A stretch of 35,257 nucleotides of DNA from Candidatus Heimdallarchaeota archaeon LC_3 (GTDB lineage Archaea; Asgardarchaeota; Heimdallarchaeia; Hodarchaeales; LC-3): positions 1-35,257 of the forward strand of contig MDVS01000034.1 in NCBI GenBank assembly GCA_001940645.1, written 5' to 3'. Below, piece after piece: positions 17,286 through 25,873 of this stretch (positions within the stretch are counted from its first letter, which is position 1; each line of letters starts with the position of its first letter). Under the pieces are notes generated by a model. That model saw nothing but the letters and a program-made list of their open reading frames with translations, searched no databases and was not told the DNA's origin. The position numbers were made by a program, and so were the translations under genes.

Positions 17286-17855
17286 CTAAATAAGAGTAAT
17301 AGCTTTTAAACTATTTCTTCCTATTTCTATGCTATCTTCTATCACATAACTGCAGTGTTCAATGATATTATCATCTTCTGCTTTTTGTAGATCATTAAGA
17401 GCATTGAATTTATTCAAATAATAGGTTCCTAAGTCATTTGCTCTTCTTATAACATTTTTAGCAATATAGGGACTAGTTTTTTTGTAAACAAGCGCTTTTT
17501 CAAATTCATTTGTAAGAAAGTTAGAAAGTTCTTGTAATAAGATGATTCTACAGTGATTATATAAACCAAATTTCCAAATAATTGTATCAGATACTCTTTC
17601 TTTAATATAAGCAAGTTCTTCTGCTTTTCTATTTAAATCTAGGATAATTTTTCGATAACTAACTTCTTTTGTGATAACCATCTCAAAAAAATCCCAAAAA
17701 TTTTCGTGATTATCTTTATTGAGGTATTTCAAAGCTACTTTACATTTTTCAATGAGATCAATAAAAGTAGACTTTTCCTCAGGGCTAAAAAATTTTGGAA
17801 GCGAATAATCAAATAATTGATCAAGATCATCATTCATTTGTCTCATAACTGCCAT
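17286..17855 (-). CDS. Helical protein of unknown function
   Basis: I do not recognise this 189-residue protein. It is predicted to be nearly all helical and soluble, rich in Lys, Glu and Leu, with no cysteine motif, no signal peptide and no membrane span. A region around RKAEELAYIKERVSDTIIWK may form a long helix. The start ATG 17855 is preceded on the minus strand by ATAATATATT about 21 bases upstream, a reasonable TATA box. The next gene on this strand is the alpha/beta hydrolase, which has its own promoter 30-50 bases downstream, so co-transcription is possible but not required. Confidence 0.55.
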   Translation of the reverse strand: MAVMRQMNDDLDQLFDYSLPKFFSPEEKSTFIDLIEKCKVALKYLNKDNHENFWDFFEMVITKEVSYRKIILDLNRKAEELAYIKERVSDTIIWKFGLYNHCRIILLQELSNFLTNEFEKALVYKKTSPYIAKNVIRRANDLGTYYLNKFNALNDLQKAEDDNIIEHCSYVIEDSIEIGRNSLKAITLI

Positions 17856-17977
17856 AACATCAACATTGAAATATATTATTATATCGTCAATTAGTATTTT
17901 TACTAAAATTAGTCAAATTCAAATGTAATTTTAATGAAAAAATTTTATGATTTAAACAATTCTAGTATAAACTCATA

Positions 17978-17986
17978 CTTAAATAG
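17978..17986 (+). promoter_or_regulatory. TATA-like box before a broken membrane-protein gene
   Basis: ACTTAAATA is centred about 22 bases before position 18004, where the frame of the broken gene begins with ATA, possibly a mutated ATG. Confidence 0.35.
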
Positions 17987-18003
17987 TTTTACTTTAAGGT
18001 TAA

Positions 18004-18315
18004 ATAGTATTCTGGTACAAGAATTGGGAGAGTATAAATTCAAAAACCATTTATGACGGACTAAAAAGTGATTTTTTGGATTATTCCAGTATTACATATG
18101 TCAAAATCATAAAATAATATCTAGAAATAATATTCAATAAAGCAAGGTGTTTATTATCAATTCTTTTAATCATCTTGATCTTAAGGTTTGAAAAAGCAGA
18201 TATAGTTGAAAGGTCAAAAGTGTTGAATTTAGTACAGGTTACCTATTCTATTCACAGTTTTTTCATTTTCATAGAAATTATATTCACTCTATTAAAATTA
18301 GGAAATTCTGTTTGA
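18004..18315 (+). pseudogene. Small membrane protein gene with lost start and internal stop
   Basis: One frame encodes VFWYKNWESINSKTIYDG, continues to TYVKIIK, meets TAA at 18115-18117, then runs 65 codons as YLEIIFNKARCLLSILLI, a basic/acidic loop (RFEKADIVERSKVLN) and a second hydrophobic helix (HSFFIFIEIIFTLLKL) to TGA at 18313. The first codon is ATA, 22-24 bases after a TATA-like box, which suggests an original ATG. A single-base change restores each defect. Amino-acid composition and the loop between two spans look like real coding sequence, about 103 residues with two membrane helices. The stretch LEIIFNKAR is repeated near 22010. Function unknown. Confidence 0.5.
18119..18155 (+). 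repeat. 37-base dispersed repeat, copy 1
   Basis: This stretch matches 22005-22041 at 33 of 37 positions, sharing the core ATATTCAATAAAGCAAGGT. Three of the four differences are A/G changes at third codon positions of the LE(I/M)IFNKAR frame, so the similarity probably reflects coding relatedness. Confidence 0.55.
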
Positions 18316-18328
18316 TTAATATTATCTA

Positions 18329-18342
18329 GTAGGGGTACCTCC
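18329..18342. promoter_or_regulatory. Near-match dyad GTAGG-GGTA-CCTCC
   Basis: It differs by one base from the GTAGG-N4-CCTAC dyads at 9602 and 12339. It lies about 100 bases upstream of the DUF3160 promoter. Confidence 0.3.
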
Positions 18343-18370
18343 TTTTTTATTGTTCCAATTTTCATACACA

Positions 18371-18390
18371 CTGTTCTCAAATAAGAACAG
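18371..18390. promoter_or_regulatory. Inverted repeat CTGTTCT-N6-AGAACAG
   Basis: Perfect 7-bp arms around CAAATA, about 55 bases upstream of the TATA box (18444-18455, GATATAAATATT) of the DUF3160 gene. Either an operator for that gene or a transcript-end hairpin for the broken gene before it. Confidence 0.4.
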
Positions 18391-18497
18391 CCTGTTTGAC
18401 TCTATAGCTTTTTAAGCAAAGGAATCACATCTGCAAATTGGCTGATATAAATATTATTACTACTTTTAGCTTTTTTCGAAATAATTTGGTTTTTAAG

Positions 18498-20642
18498 ATG
18501 TCTAATAATAAATTTTTTCAGATAATTGGTGGTAGCAGTATTGCTATTGCGATCTTCCTCCTTACAGTAATTTTTTTCAACCCTCTTTCACCTTTACTAC
18601 CAATTATTTCTCCTAATTCAGGTTTACTACCTAATACTGCTTCTAACCACAAAATCAATACCAAAGTAATCACCTCATTTGCTGAATATAATCCATTAAA
18701 TCCTAGCTTTACTGCACAAATTGTTTCTAGCTCGATTCAGACCGGTTTGTCCAATGTAGACTTTCAGGGTTTATCCATCCCGAGTAATTATTATTCTTAC
18801 CTTGAAGAACATGGATTTGTACTAGTTGAAAGTGATAGCAAGCAAATTTATACGTTTTATAGTGATACCGATACTCCTAAATATATCACCACTGACATAG
18901 CTCTTCACGCTTTTCACGTTCTATTTGATTTGAGTTTAAGAATCCTTGAGACCAACCACTTTTATTATAATTTTGAGTCGCTTTTATACCTGCTTAGAAC
19001 AGATCAGCGCAGTTTACTAAATACTCTTTCTGAATCATCATTTCAGGATGCTCTGTTAAAAAATATTGCTTATTTATCTGTAATGCTACATCTAATTGAT
19101 CCTGGTTCTTATCCAATTCCTTATGAGGTCCAAGCTCTTACTCAAGCTGAGATCGATAACATTAATTCACAAACATTTGGTTTTTCTTCTATTTTCGGTT
19201 ATAAGGAGGATTATTCCCAATATATTGTTCGTGGTCATTATACACGTACAGATTTATTGGAAAAATATTTCCAGAGTATGATGTATGCTGGTAGAATGAG
19301 CTTTTTACTCCAAGGTTTAGAAGGAGAAGTTGATATTGGGATTGATCAAACACGGATGGCATTATTATTATTGTCATCATTTAATTCGACAACTAACAAT
19401 GAATCAGGGTGGGATCTTTGGAATAAAATTTATAATCCTACTGTTTTTTATGTTGGGACTAGCGACGATCTTACTCCCAAGGAATATCATACTTTATGGT
19501 CCGATTTAGATATTACCTTAGAGGATCTTTCTGATGATATTATTGTTCTTGATTTTATTACTAAAGCAAAATCTTTTCGAAAACCCAAGATCAATTCAAT
19601 GATTATAAGTGATCAATATGAAGCAGAAAACGTTACTCAAGGATTTCGGTTAATGGGCCAACGCTTTATTCCTGATTCATATATTTTTCAACAACTAGTC
19701 CATACAAAAGTAAAAGATAGATTGATGCCAACAGCTCTAGATGTTTTTTCAGTTTTTGGCAGCCCTCGGGCTGAAGAATTATTATTAATAGAAAATCAGA
19801 CCTACCATGATTATAACGGTCAAATTCAAAAGTTAAGAGAAGAATTCAATAACTTAACTGATCAGGATTGGACTCAAAATCTTTACTGGCTATGGGTATA
19901 TACATTATTTCCACTATTGAAAACTGATATGTCTGGTTATCCAGGATACATGAACTCTCCTAGTTGGGTTGATAAATCATTAATGACTGCTTTAAGTTCG
20001 TGGGTAGAACTCAGACATGATACCATTTTATATGCTAAACAATCTTATACACAGTGGAAAAGCGTCCCACCTTTGCTTAAAGGATACGTTGAGCCTTATC
20101 CAGATCTTTATTCTCGTCTTAGCAGTTTGGTAAAAATGATGAAATCTGGATTGGAAAGTCGAGGATTAATCGATGGTAAGCTATTAGATAAAATGAGCCG
20201 ACTTTCCTATGTCTATGATAATTTAACTGCATTAAGTATCAAAGAACTAACAAACCAAGCTCTCACTGAAGAAGAATATAGATACATTAATGATATTGGG
20301 ACCGCTTTTGCCAGATTAGCAAGTTTTGACAATACTGAATATGAAAACATTATTGGTGACGAAGATAGTCGTATGGCGGTTGTAGCTGATGTCCATACTG
20401 ATCCTAATCGCATGAAAGTTTTACAGGTAGCTACTGGGAATCCATACATAATTTATGTCATAGTTCAGGACAATATTGGAAATCTCTATTTAACAAAAGG
20501 AGCAACTTATTCATATTATGAGTTTACTAATGATATCTCAACCAGATTAACTGATGGAACATGGCATGATTTATTAGAATCTAATCAAATTCCAATTCCT
20601 GGTTGGTTAAGTGAATCACTTCCTCTGATATTTAGCACATAA
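18498..20642 (+). CDS. DUF3160 family secreted protein
   Basis: A 714-residue protein with an N-terminal signal anchor (IIGGSSIAIAIFLLTVIFF). It has the conserved blocks of the DUF3160 family: PKYITTDIALHAFHVLFDL near the start, and near the end VADVHTDPN, a GNPYIIYVIVQ strand, GATYSYYEFT and RLTDGTWHDLL. The family is extracytoplasmic in archaea and bacteria; its activity is not established. I use ATG 18498. A TTG at 18438 would add 20 residues before the signal segment and lies upstream of the best TATA box (GATATAAATATT at 18444-18455). A dyad and a near GTAGG-N4-CCTAC site lie upstream. Family assignment is strong; function unknown. Confidence 0.85.
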   Translation: MSNNKFFQIIGGSSIAIAIFLLTVIFFNPLSPLLPIISPNSGLLPNTASNHKINTKVITSFAEYNPLNPSFTAQIVSSSIQTGLSNVDFQGLSIPSNYYSYLEEHGFVLVESDSKQIYTFYSDTDTPKYITTDIALHAFHVLFDLSLRILETNHFYYNFESLLYLLRTDQRSLLNTLSESSFQDALLKNIAYLSVMLHLIDPGSYPIPYEVQALTQAEIDNINSQTFGFSSIFGYKEDYSQYIVRGHYTRTDLLEKYFQSMMYAGRMSFLLQGLEGEVDIGIDQTRMALLLLSSFNSTTNNESGWDLWNKIYNPTVFYVGTSDDLTPKEYHTLWSDLDITLEDLSDDIIVLDFITKAKSFRKPKINSMIISDQYEAENVTQGFRLMGQRFIPDSYIFQQLVHTKVKDRLMPTALDVFSVFGSPRAEELLLIENQTYHDYNGQIQKLREEFNNLTDQDWTQNLYWLWVYTLFPLLKTDMSGYPGYMNSPSWVDKSLMTALSSWVELRHDTILYAKQSYTQWKSVPPLLKGYVEPYPDLYSRLSSLVKMMKSGLESRGLIDGKLLDKMSRLSYVYDNLTALSIKELTNQALTEEEYRYINDIGTAFARLASFDNTEYENIIGDEDSRMAVVADVHTDPNRMKVLQVATGNPYIIYVIVQDNIGNLYLTKGATYSYYEFTNDISTRLTDGTWHDLLESNQIPIPGWLSESLPLIFST

Positions 20643-20755
20643 ATGATAACTATCCTACATTCTAAAGCTTATGAAATTTTATAAATTAATATATCTATTT
20701 CATTCTAACGCATTATGTAAAGGTTTTAACCCGCAAATGAAAAAATAGTTGGTGA

Positions 20756-21214
20756 TTGTTTTTGGGAGCTGGAATTAATATTAATTCAGATTTGCTATAA
20801 GGAAAATCGTATATAATTTATTGGTTTCTCTTAAAATATGGAGAAAGCGGTATTAGAGAAATACAGAAAGGTCTCAATATACCCTCTCCATCTACAGTTT
20901 CCTACCATATTAATAAATTAGTAGAATCTAATCTTGTTATTAAAAATTTAGAAAACGACAAATATTTTATAGAAGAACCCATCAAAACAGGGATATTAAG
21001 TTTTTATATAAAAATTGGGACATATATCATTCCTAGAATAATTTTTTATGTTTCATTTTTTGCTATGGGAGTATTTCTATATCTTTTATTAATATTCTCA
21101 AGACCTAAATTCAATATATATACAGAGGATTTATTATTCTTTATTTTCACTTTAAGTGCTATTATCTTCTTCATTTATGAAAGTATCAAAGTTTCTAATC
21201 TCAAACCATTATGA
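20756..21214 (+). pseudogene. Winged-helix protein with two membrane spans, start unclear or broken
   Basis: From 20801 to 21211 an open frame of 137 codons encodes a winged helix (YGESGIREIQKGLNIPSP, STVSYHINKLVESNLV, then a wing with YFIEEP). Two membrane helices follow (around IIPRIIFYVSFFAMGVFLYL and LLFFIFTLSAIIFFIY). This is a coherent small membrane-linked regulator. No ATG, GTG or TTG is available before the winged helix. Reading further up meets a TAA at 20798, beyond which the same frame has TTG starts at 20756 and 20762. Replacing that TAA by CAA would give a normal N-terminus. So the gene is either broken by one transition or uses a rare start. It is followed 45 bases later by a small membrane-protein gene. 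Confidence 0.55.
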
Positions 21215-21259
21215 ATTGATAGAGATATTAAGAAATAAATCGATAAGTGAAGGAAAAAT

Positions 21260-21616
21260 ATGACAAATAATAAAAGCTTTTATAGCTATTATTTAGGAAG
21301 TTGGATTGTTTTCAGTATTTCGACTATTTTATACCTTTTACATCACCTTATGGGTCCAATTCCTTATCAAAATATAAATGAATATGACCTCGCATTTCTG
21401 TTTATTCATTATCTAAAAAATTACTCATTTTATTCACTTATACGCCAAATAATATTCGGATTAGTCGCAATATTATTTCCACTCTCCATCGCATCAATTT
21501 TATCTTTAATTCATTCAGTTTTATATGTTTATATTTTTAAGAAGATTCCATTCAGACAAATAAGTAAATTTTCGCATACTCATTTGTTTGATATGATTCC
21601 AGTAGCATATAACTAA
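21260..21616 (+). CDS. Small membrane protein, unknown
   Basis: A 118-residue protein with about three hydrophobic segments (SWIVFSISTILYLLHHL, a middle helix around IRQIIFGLVAILFPL, and ILSLIHSVLYVYIF). It ends in a polar tail. GAAGGA six bases before the ATG is a good ribosome binding site. It lies 45 bases after the winged-helix membrane gene and may be its operon partner, for instance a sensor or target. I recognise no family. The frame is open and composition is typical of an integral membrane protein, so it is probably real. Confidence 0.55.
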   Translation: MTNNKSFYSYYLGSWIVFSISTILYLLHHLMGPIPYQNINEYDLAFLFIHYLKNYSFYSLIRQIIFGLVAILFPLSIASILSLIHSVLYVYIFKKIPFRQISKFSHTHLFDMIPVAYN

Positions 21617-21708
21617 GAATATTTTATTAATTATGTAATGAAAAATATATTTCACTTCATTTGAAGAAATCTTTATAAAATGTAAATGAAGGTAAACTTG
21701 GACTACTA

Positions 21709-21990
21709 ATGCAAAAAATAAACTCATTTCTTCTTGGAATTTCATTTTTCTTTTTTTTAATAACAAATTGGTACTTTTTTCTTTGGCCTTCCTTTGATAA
21801 TCCTTATGATGAACCGATATTGGTAGGAGTTATTATTTTAAGTTTTCCATTTATTACTTTTACAATATCTTTTATCAGTTTTTTTCTGTTCGCAAAACAT
21901 TATATTGGTAATTACATTAATGGGTTCGCTAAAGAAATGGTTGAATCCTATACTGATGAAATCAGTGATCCAATAGAAAATAATTTATAA
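21709..21990 (+). CDS. Small two-span membrane protein, unknown
   Basis: A 93-residue protein with hydrophobic helices at about 5-27 and 39-64 separated by a short acidic loop (PSFDNPYDEPI). A charged C-terminal tail ends in SDPIENNL. The TATA-like TTTATAAAATG is about 34 bases before the ATG. It belongs to the run of small membrane genes between 20.7 and 22.6 kb, which may have arisen by duplication. Function unknown. Confidence 0.5.
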   Translation: MQKINSFLLGISFFFFLITNWYFFLWPSFDNPYDEPILVGVIILSFPFITFTISFISFFLFAKHYIGNYINGFAKEMVESYTDEISDPIENNL

Positions 21991-22004
21991 ATAATTCAAA
22001 TCAC

Positions 22005-22041
22005 ATCTGGAGATGATATTCAATAAAGCAAGGTTTTTATT
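22005..22041 (+). repeat. 37-base dispersed repeat, copy 2
   Basis: Matches 18119-18155 at 33 of 37 positions. In the matching frame it reads HLEMIFNKARFLF and then TGA, so it may be a leftover of a gene related to the broken one at 18004-18315. Confidence 0.55.
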
Positions 22042-22164
22042 CTGATTTGATAAGGAAATTAATTGTTAATAGAAATCTCACTAATATGTTATTTTTTTGA
22101 ATTTCTTTTTCCGGAAAAATTGATTTTATCTTTATCTATTAATATAATAATATTGGATATCCAA

Positions 22165-22553
22165 ATGAGAAACAAACTTCCTCAACTTGAACCTGGGTTA
22201 AAACATTCATCGAAACCATTTGGAAAACGATTAAAATACTCAAATAGACGATATCTTTCAAAAAACGAATTCCACAATCCAGTAAAAAGAGTAGAATAAG
22301 AAAAAGAATAAGAAAATCCCAAGAAATAAATTTAGTTGACGTGTATGCTGAAATACTTGTCTGGTTAGGAGTTTGGGGATTATTAACAATTATTTTTTGG
22401 CTGATTACCGTTATTTTTGTACCTCTAATAGGTAGTTGGATTTTTGAAACTATATTCATCGATGTTCGAGTAAGTAGATACTATCTAGGAAGTTATTTCG
22501 AATTACCATTGATTTTTGTCATTAGTTTCATTTTGCCATATTTTTTATGGTGA
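22165..22553 (+). pseudogene. Membrane protein gene with a frameshift at an A tract
   Basis: ATG 22165, with a TATA-like box about 20 bases upstream, begins a basic N-terminus (MRNKLPQLEPGLKHSS...RYLSK). At the six-A run around 22260-22265 the meaningful frame shifts by one and continues RIPQSSKKSRIRKRIRKSQEI. Two or three membrane helices follow (VWLGVWGLLTIIFWLITVIF, a loop, and LIFVISFILPYFLW), ending at 22553. One extra A would join the two parts into a single protein of about 130 residues. A homopolymer error or a real slippage mutation could cause this. The downstream part alone could start only at GTG 22341. Function unknown. Confidence 0.45.
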
Positions 22554-22990
22554 AAATCAGATAGTAATTTGAAATTTAAAATGAAAAGACGCTAAAAGAT
22601 ATTTTTAGATTTTTCAAGTTTATTTCATAAAAATTTTACTGATTTGTTGTAAATTATTAATTCTTGACCCCAAATTACTGATTTTATTATTGAATATAAG
22701 GATGAATTTATTTAATCGAATATATATGCTAAATAAAACTAAAATTTTTCTTTTTAACACTTGAAACTTCAAACACAAAAGAAAATAACTAATAGGGTAA
22801 CTAATAATGGTTTTTCATTACAAAATCACTAATTAATCTTTTTTGTCGTAAAGAATTAAATTTTTACACCATTATAGTTGAATTTATGTTGGATAAAATA
22901 TTGTGAAAAAATTATTATTTATATTCAATAATTTAAATTAAAAAGAATTCTAATAAACGAATCAAGATATTTTTTATATTGAACCGTTTT
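22554..22990. other. Intergenic region, nothing convincing
   Basis: Very AT-rich. One frame from ATG 22704 reads MNLFNRIYMLNKTKIFLFNT and stops at TGA. No motif, hairpin or promoter with a clear target was seen. It separates a plus-strand gene run from the end of a minus-strand operon. Confidence 0.4.
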
Positions 22991-24292
22991 TTATTCTGTT
23001 CTTTTAGATTTTTTAAGGATTTCTATAAAATTTTTTGAAATGAGATCAAAATCGGCGCCACCAGTAAACCCCTTGAATAATTCTTCCCTAAAAACATCCT
23101 TATATTGGAGAGCAAGTTTAGGATCTTCTTTAAATTCTGCTAAGATTTCGTCCATAGGTTTATGAATCACATTTGGCATATAAAACTTGCTTTTTGGTGT
23201 GAATGCATATGCTTTTGCAAAGAAAAACGGGTATTCAACTATTTCTGAATAAATAAAATCGAAAATGTCCTTTTTAAATTCATCAACATGTTGCGGTTCG
23301 ATGGCAACATGAGTCCATTTCTCGACGACTACTCTACGCATTAAACCACTGAATACTTTTATAATGAGATTCTCTTTCTTTTCGTCTAATTCTTGATCAA
23401 ACTTAAATAATTCAAATATCCTTACACTTATTTGGTTTTTATAGGTATCAGTTTGGCTGATTCGCCTTCCTTCTGCTGCTTTTCTATCTTTTGTTTCTTT
23501 TCTCATTATTTCTTTTTGTTGCTCAAACTCTGCTTTTAATCGTTCAACTTCATCTTTAATCATTTCATTAAGAATTTCCCAATTAGGTTTAAGAAGAAAT
23601 TTAAACGCCAAATCGTAAATATAGACATCACCATCAAGATCTGGATATTCCTTTTCAATTTCCTTATAATATTTATTCAAATAAATGCTTTCAAGTTTAT
23701 CTTTGTCCTTAAAAGGATTTTTTGCAACAAATCGTTGTAAAAAAGTCCAAGCTATTGCTGTAATGAATCTTACAGGTAGAGAAGGAAATTTTTCTAGTAA
23801 AATTTTAAGAATTGGTTTGAAATAATCATTAAGAGCATAAGATCTAAGTAAATCTTCTTTCCAATCCTGTGCACGTTTTTGTATGAGATATTTACTTAAT
23901 TCGTAATAAATATCATTTAAAAATTGGATTGATTGAATATAATAGGTAATTACCGTATCAATCAATTCGTCAAAGGGAGGTTCTATTGTTTTATTAAAGA
24001 ATTTAGCATAAATTTGTAGATCTTCGATTAATACTGATAAAGGTGCTCTAAACAAACCTTCTGAAAGAATAAATTGATAAATGTGAGCATAAAAAGTTGC
24101 ATATTCTCTTGTAAAATTATATTTGTCAGAGGCTAAAATTAGTTTTGTCTCAGTTTCTATTTTATCTTGTTGTGTTAAAGCGAAACGTTTCACCCTGACT
24201 GGATGAGATCCAAATTTGTTTTTAAATTCATTTACAAGTTCCTCTGCATAATTTGTGTCTGGTATTTGGGAGTCTTGATTTTCTGATTCCAT
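22991..24292 (-). CDS. Helical protein of unknown function, cassette gene 2
   Basis: I do not recognise this 433-residue protein. It appears soluble and almost entirely helical, rich in Lys, Glu, Phe and Tyr. A long charged helix or coiled coil lies at about 240-280 (DEVERLKAEFEQQKEIMRK). A more conserved-looking C-terminus contains YAFTPKSKFYMPNVIHKPMD and a Gly-rich turn FTGGADFD. No cysteine motif or nucleotide-binding loop was seen. It starts 20 bases after the zinc-ribbon protein gene ends, so the two form an operon. A TATA-like TTATAAATA at 24312-24320, 24 bases before its ATG, may give a second promoter. Probably acts with its neighbour in one complex. Confidence 0.6.
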   Translation of the reverse strand: MESENQDSQIPDTNYAEELVNEFKNKFGSHPVRVKRFALTQQDKIETETKLILASDKYNFTREYATFYAHIYQFILSEGLFRAPLSVLIEDLQIYAKFFNKTIEPPFDELIDTVITYYIQSIQFLNDIYYELSKYLIQKRAQDWKEDLLRSYALNDYFKPILKILLEKFPSLPVRFITAIAWTFLQRFVAKNPFKDKDKLESIYLNKYYKEIEKEYPDLDGDVYIYDLAFKFLLKPNWEILNEMIKDEVERLKAEFEQQKEIMRKETKDRKAAEGRRISQTDTYKNQISVRIFELFKFDQELDEKKENLIIKVFSGLMRRVVVEKWTHVAIEPQHVDEFKKDIFDFIYSEIVEYPFFFAKAYAFTPKSKFYMPNVIHKPMDEILAEFKEDPKLALQYKDVFREELFKGFTGGADFDLISKNFIEILKKSKRTE

Positions 24293-24311
24293 ATTAACAA
24301 CTGCTTAAATT

Positions 24312-24320
24312 TTTATTTAT
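24312..24320 (-). promoter_or_regulatory. Possible internal TATA box of the two-gene cassette
   Basis: The minus strand reads TTATAAATA, 24 bases before ATG 24292 and overlapping the stop of the upstream gene. It could allow independent expression of the second gene. Confidence 0.35.
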
Positions 24321-25608
24321 AATCCTCATTAAGTTCTAACACATCCCAACCAAGTAGTTCCGGAGGGATTTGTTCTTGATTAACGTTGTAAGTTTTACTC
24401 ATAAGCCATGTTTTAATAATAGAGCCTTTAAAGATTTTTTCTAATGTGTAATCCTTTTTTAATCCTTCTTCAAGATCTCTAACAACCAATCTCATAGCTA
24501 AATCTGATATAAACTCTTCTCCTTGAATTCGTGAGTCGCTTATTCCGGTAACAATCTGTAATTTAATTTCATTTTCATTACGAGAAATTTCACGATGTTT
24601 AGAGAATAAGACAATTACATCATCAGAATTCCTGTAATTAAATACACTTTTATTGGGCAAAGGCAGAATATTCTTGAATAAATCAGGATCTAATCTGAAA
24701 TATGCTAGACTTAGTTCCAAGGGCAAAGCGGATGCTTGAAATAAATAACGAATATCAATAGGCTTATGATATGTTTCATCCTTAACAGAATTAGAGTCTT
24801 CTAGACTACTCATTTTTACGGGTTCCCGTAAGCTTTTTGGATAAACAAAAGAACAATCTTCGATCTCCATGACAGGAGGGGCAGTAACTAATTTTTTATG
24901 ACAATTTGAACAAACAGGAGTTGATTCTGATGGATCAATCTGTTTATGTGAGTATAATTTGTTACAATCCAAACAATACCAACCGAAACTAACAATAGCA
25001 TCTTGAATCATAACAGTAACAAGGTTAGAAGTTTTAGTAACCTTTTCTGTTCCACCAGCCATTGCACGCTCCAGAAATAGGCGATAATATATCCGTTGAA
25101 GTAACAAATCTGTAGCTTCTTCTAATTCTGGATCACTATCTTCTAACTGATACATTACTGGTCCATCTTCCCATGATTGTTGGGTTTTAACACCTGTTCT
25201 CATAGCTACTCCAGCAAAATCTTTACTAACTTCTGAAAGATCTGAATTTAGAGCAGTTATATTAATATCAGAATAAGGTGTAAGTATTAAAAACATTCCA
25301 TAGATAGAGTTTTCATATTTTGTTTTAATAGAATACAGGTTCGGTGCTAACCGTGAATCTGGAACCATTTTAACTGGAAGATAAAAAGCAACATTGAGAA
25401 CGAACTCAAATTGTTCAAATAAATCGGGAATATTTAATTGGCCAAATGCCATTTCGATTGAATCTTTAGCAGTATTATCGTTGAAATAACCAGATCCACC
25501 TAATAATTGAGGAAAATTAAGAAAATTTCCACTTTCTTTATCAAACCTTGAAAACAAGCTAACTAATAAACTAGTACGCTCAATTTCATCATATTTTGCA
25601 TCGGTCAT
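24313..25608 (-). CDS. Zinc-ribbon protein of unknown function, cassette gene 1
   Basis: A 431-residue soluble protein with one clear motif: a zinc ribbon in the middle with Cys212, Cys215, Cys233 and Cys236 (WYCLDCNKLYSH ... PVCSNCHKKL). The flanks are mixed alpha/beta without a motif I can name; YFNDNTAKDSIEMAFGQLN and GEEFISDLAMRLVVRDLEEG are distinctive. The ribbon suggests a scaffold or nucleic-acid contact. A good minus-strand TATA box (CTTTATAAAA, 25631-25640) lies about 26 bases before the ATG, so this is the first gene of a leaderless two-gene transcript. No membrane segment. Function unknown; similar size and tight linkage to the next gene imply a joint role. Confidence 0.65.
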   Translation of the reverse strand: MTDAKYDEIERTSLLVSLFSRFDKESGNFLNFPQLLGGSGYFNDNTAKDSIEMAFGQLNIPDLFEQFEFVLNVAFYLPVKMVPDSRLAPNLYSIKTKYENSIYGMFLILTPYSDINITALNSDLSEVSKDFAGVAMRTGVKTQQSWEDGPVMYQLEDSDPELEEATDLLLQRIYYRLFLERAMAGGTEKVTKTSNLVTVMIQDAIVSFGWYCLDCNKLYSHKQIDPSESTPVCSNCHKKLVTAPPVMEIEDCSFVYPKSLREPVKMSSLEDSNSVKDETYHKPIDIRYLFQASALPLELSLAYFRLDPDLFKNILPLPNKSVFNYRNSDDVIVLFSKHREISRNENEIKLQIVTGISDSRIQGEEFISDLAMRLVVRDLEEGLKKDYTLEKIFKGSIIKTWLMSKTYNVNQEQIPPELLGWDVLELNEDYK

Positions 25609-25630
25609 TATTAATAAGTCACGTAATGAG

Positions 25631-25640
25631 TTTTATAAAG
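25631..25640 (-). promoter_or_regulatory. TATA box of the two-gene cassette
   Basis: The minus strand reads CTTTATAAAA, centred about 26 bases before ATG 25608; leaderless transcription is expected. Confidence 0.6.
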
Positions 25641-25873
25641 TCAATTATTAATATAATAGCATAATCATTCATTTTTTATCAATTTTGAGAGACAAAGAAG
25701 ATATTTTATTCTCTAACAGACAAAAAAAGAAATTATATTTTAGATAAAACCTAATCATAAATAATTTTCTTTGATGGTCTTTTAGCACTTAAAAACATTA
25801 AATTCAATGAATTAACTAGTTTCAATGATCTATTTTTTTTAAAAATTTGTTAGATTATGAAAGAAAATATTGA

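Noticed and set aside
20213..20449. Minus-strand frames inside the DUF3160 gene
   Set aside because: Shadows of a conserved coding region; no independent evidence.
22063..22164. TTG start at 22063 adding LLIEISLICYFFEFLF to the basic membrane protein
   Set aside because: The extension precedes the best TATA-like box, and ATG 22165 fits the promoter spacing better.
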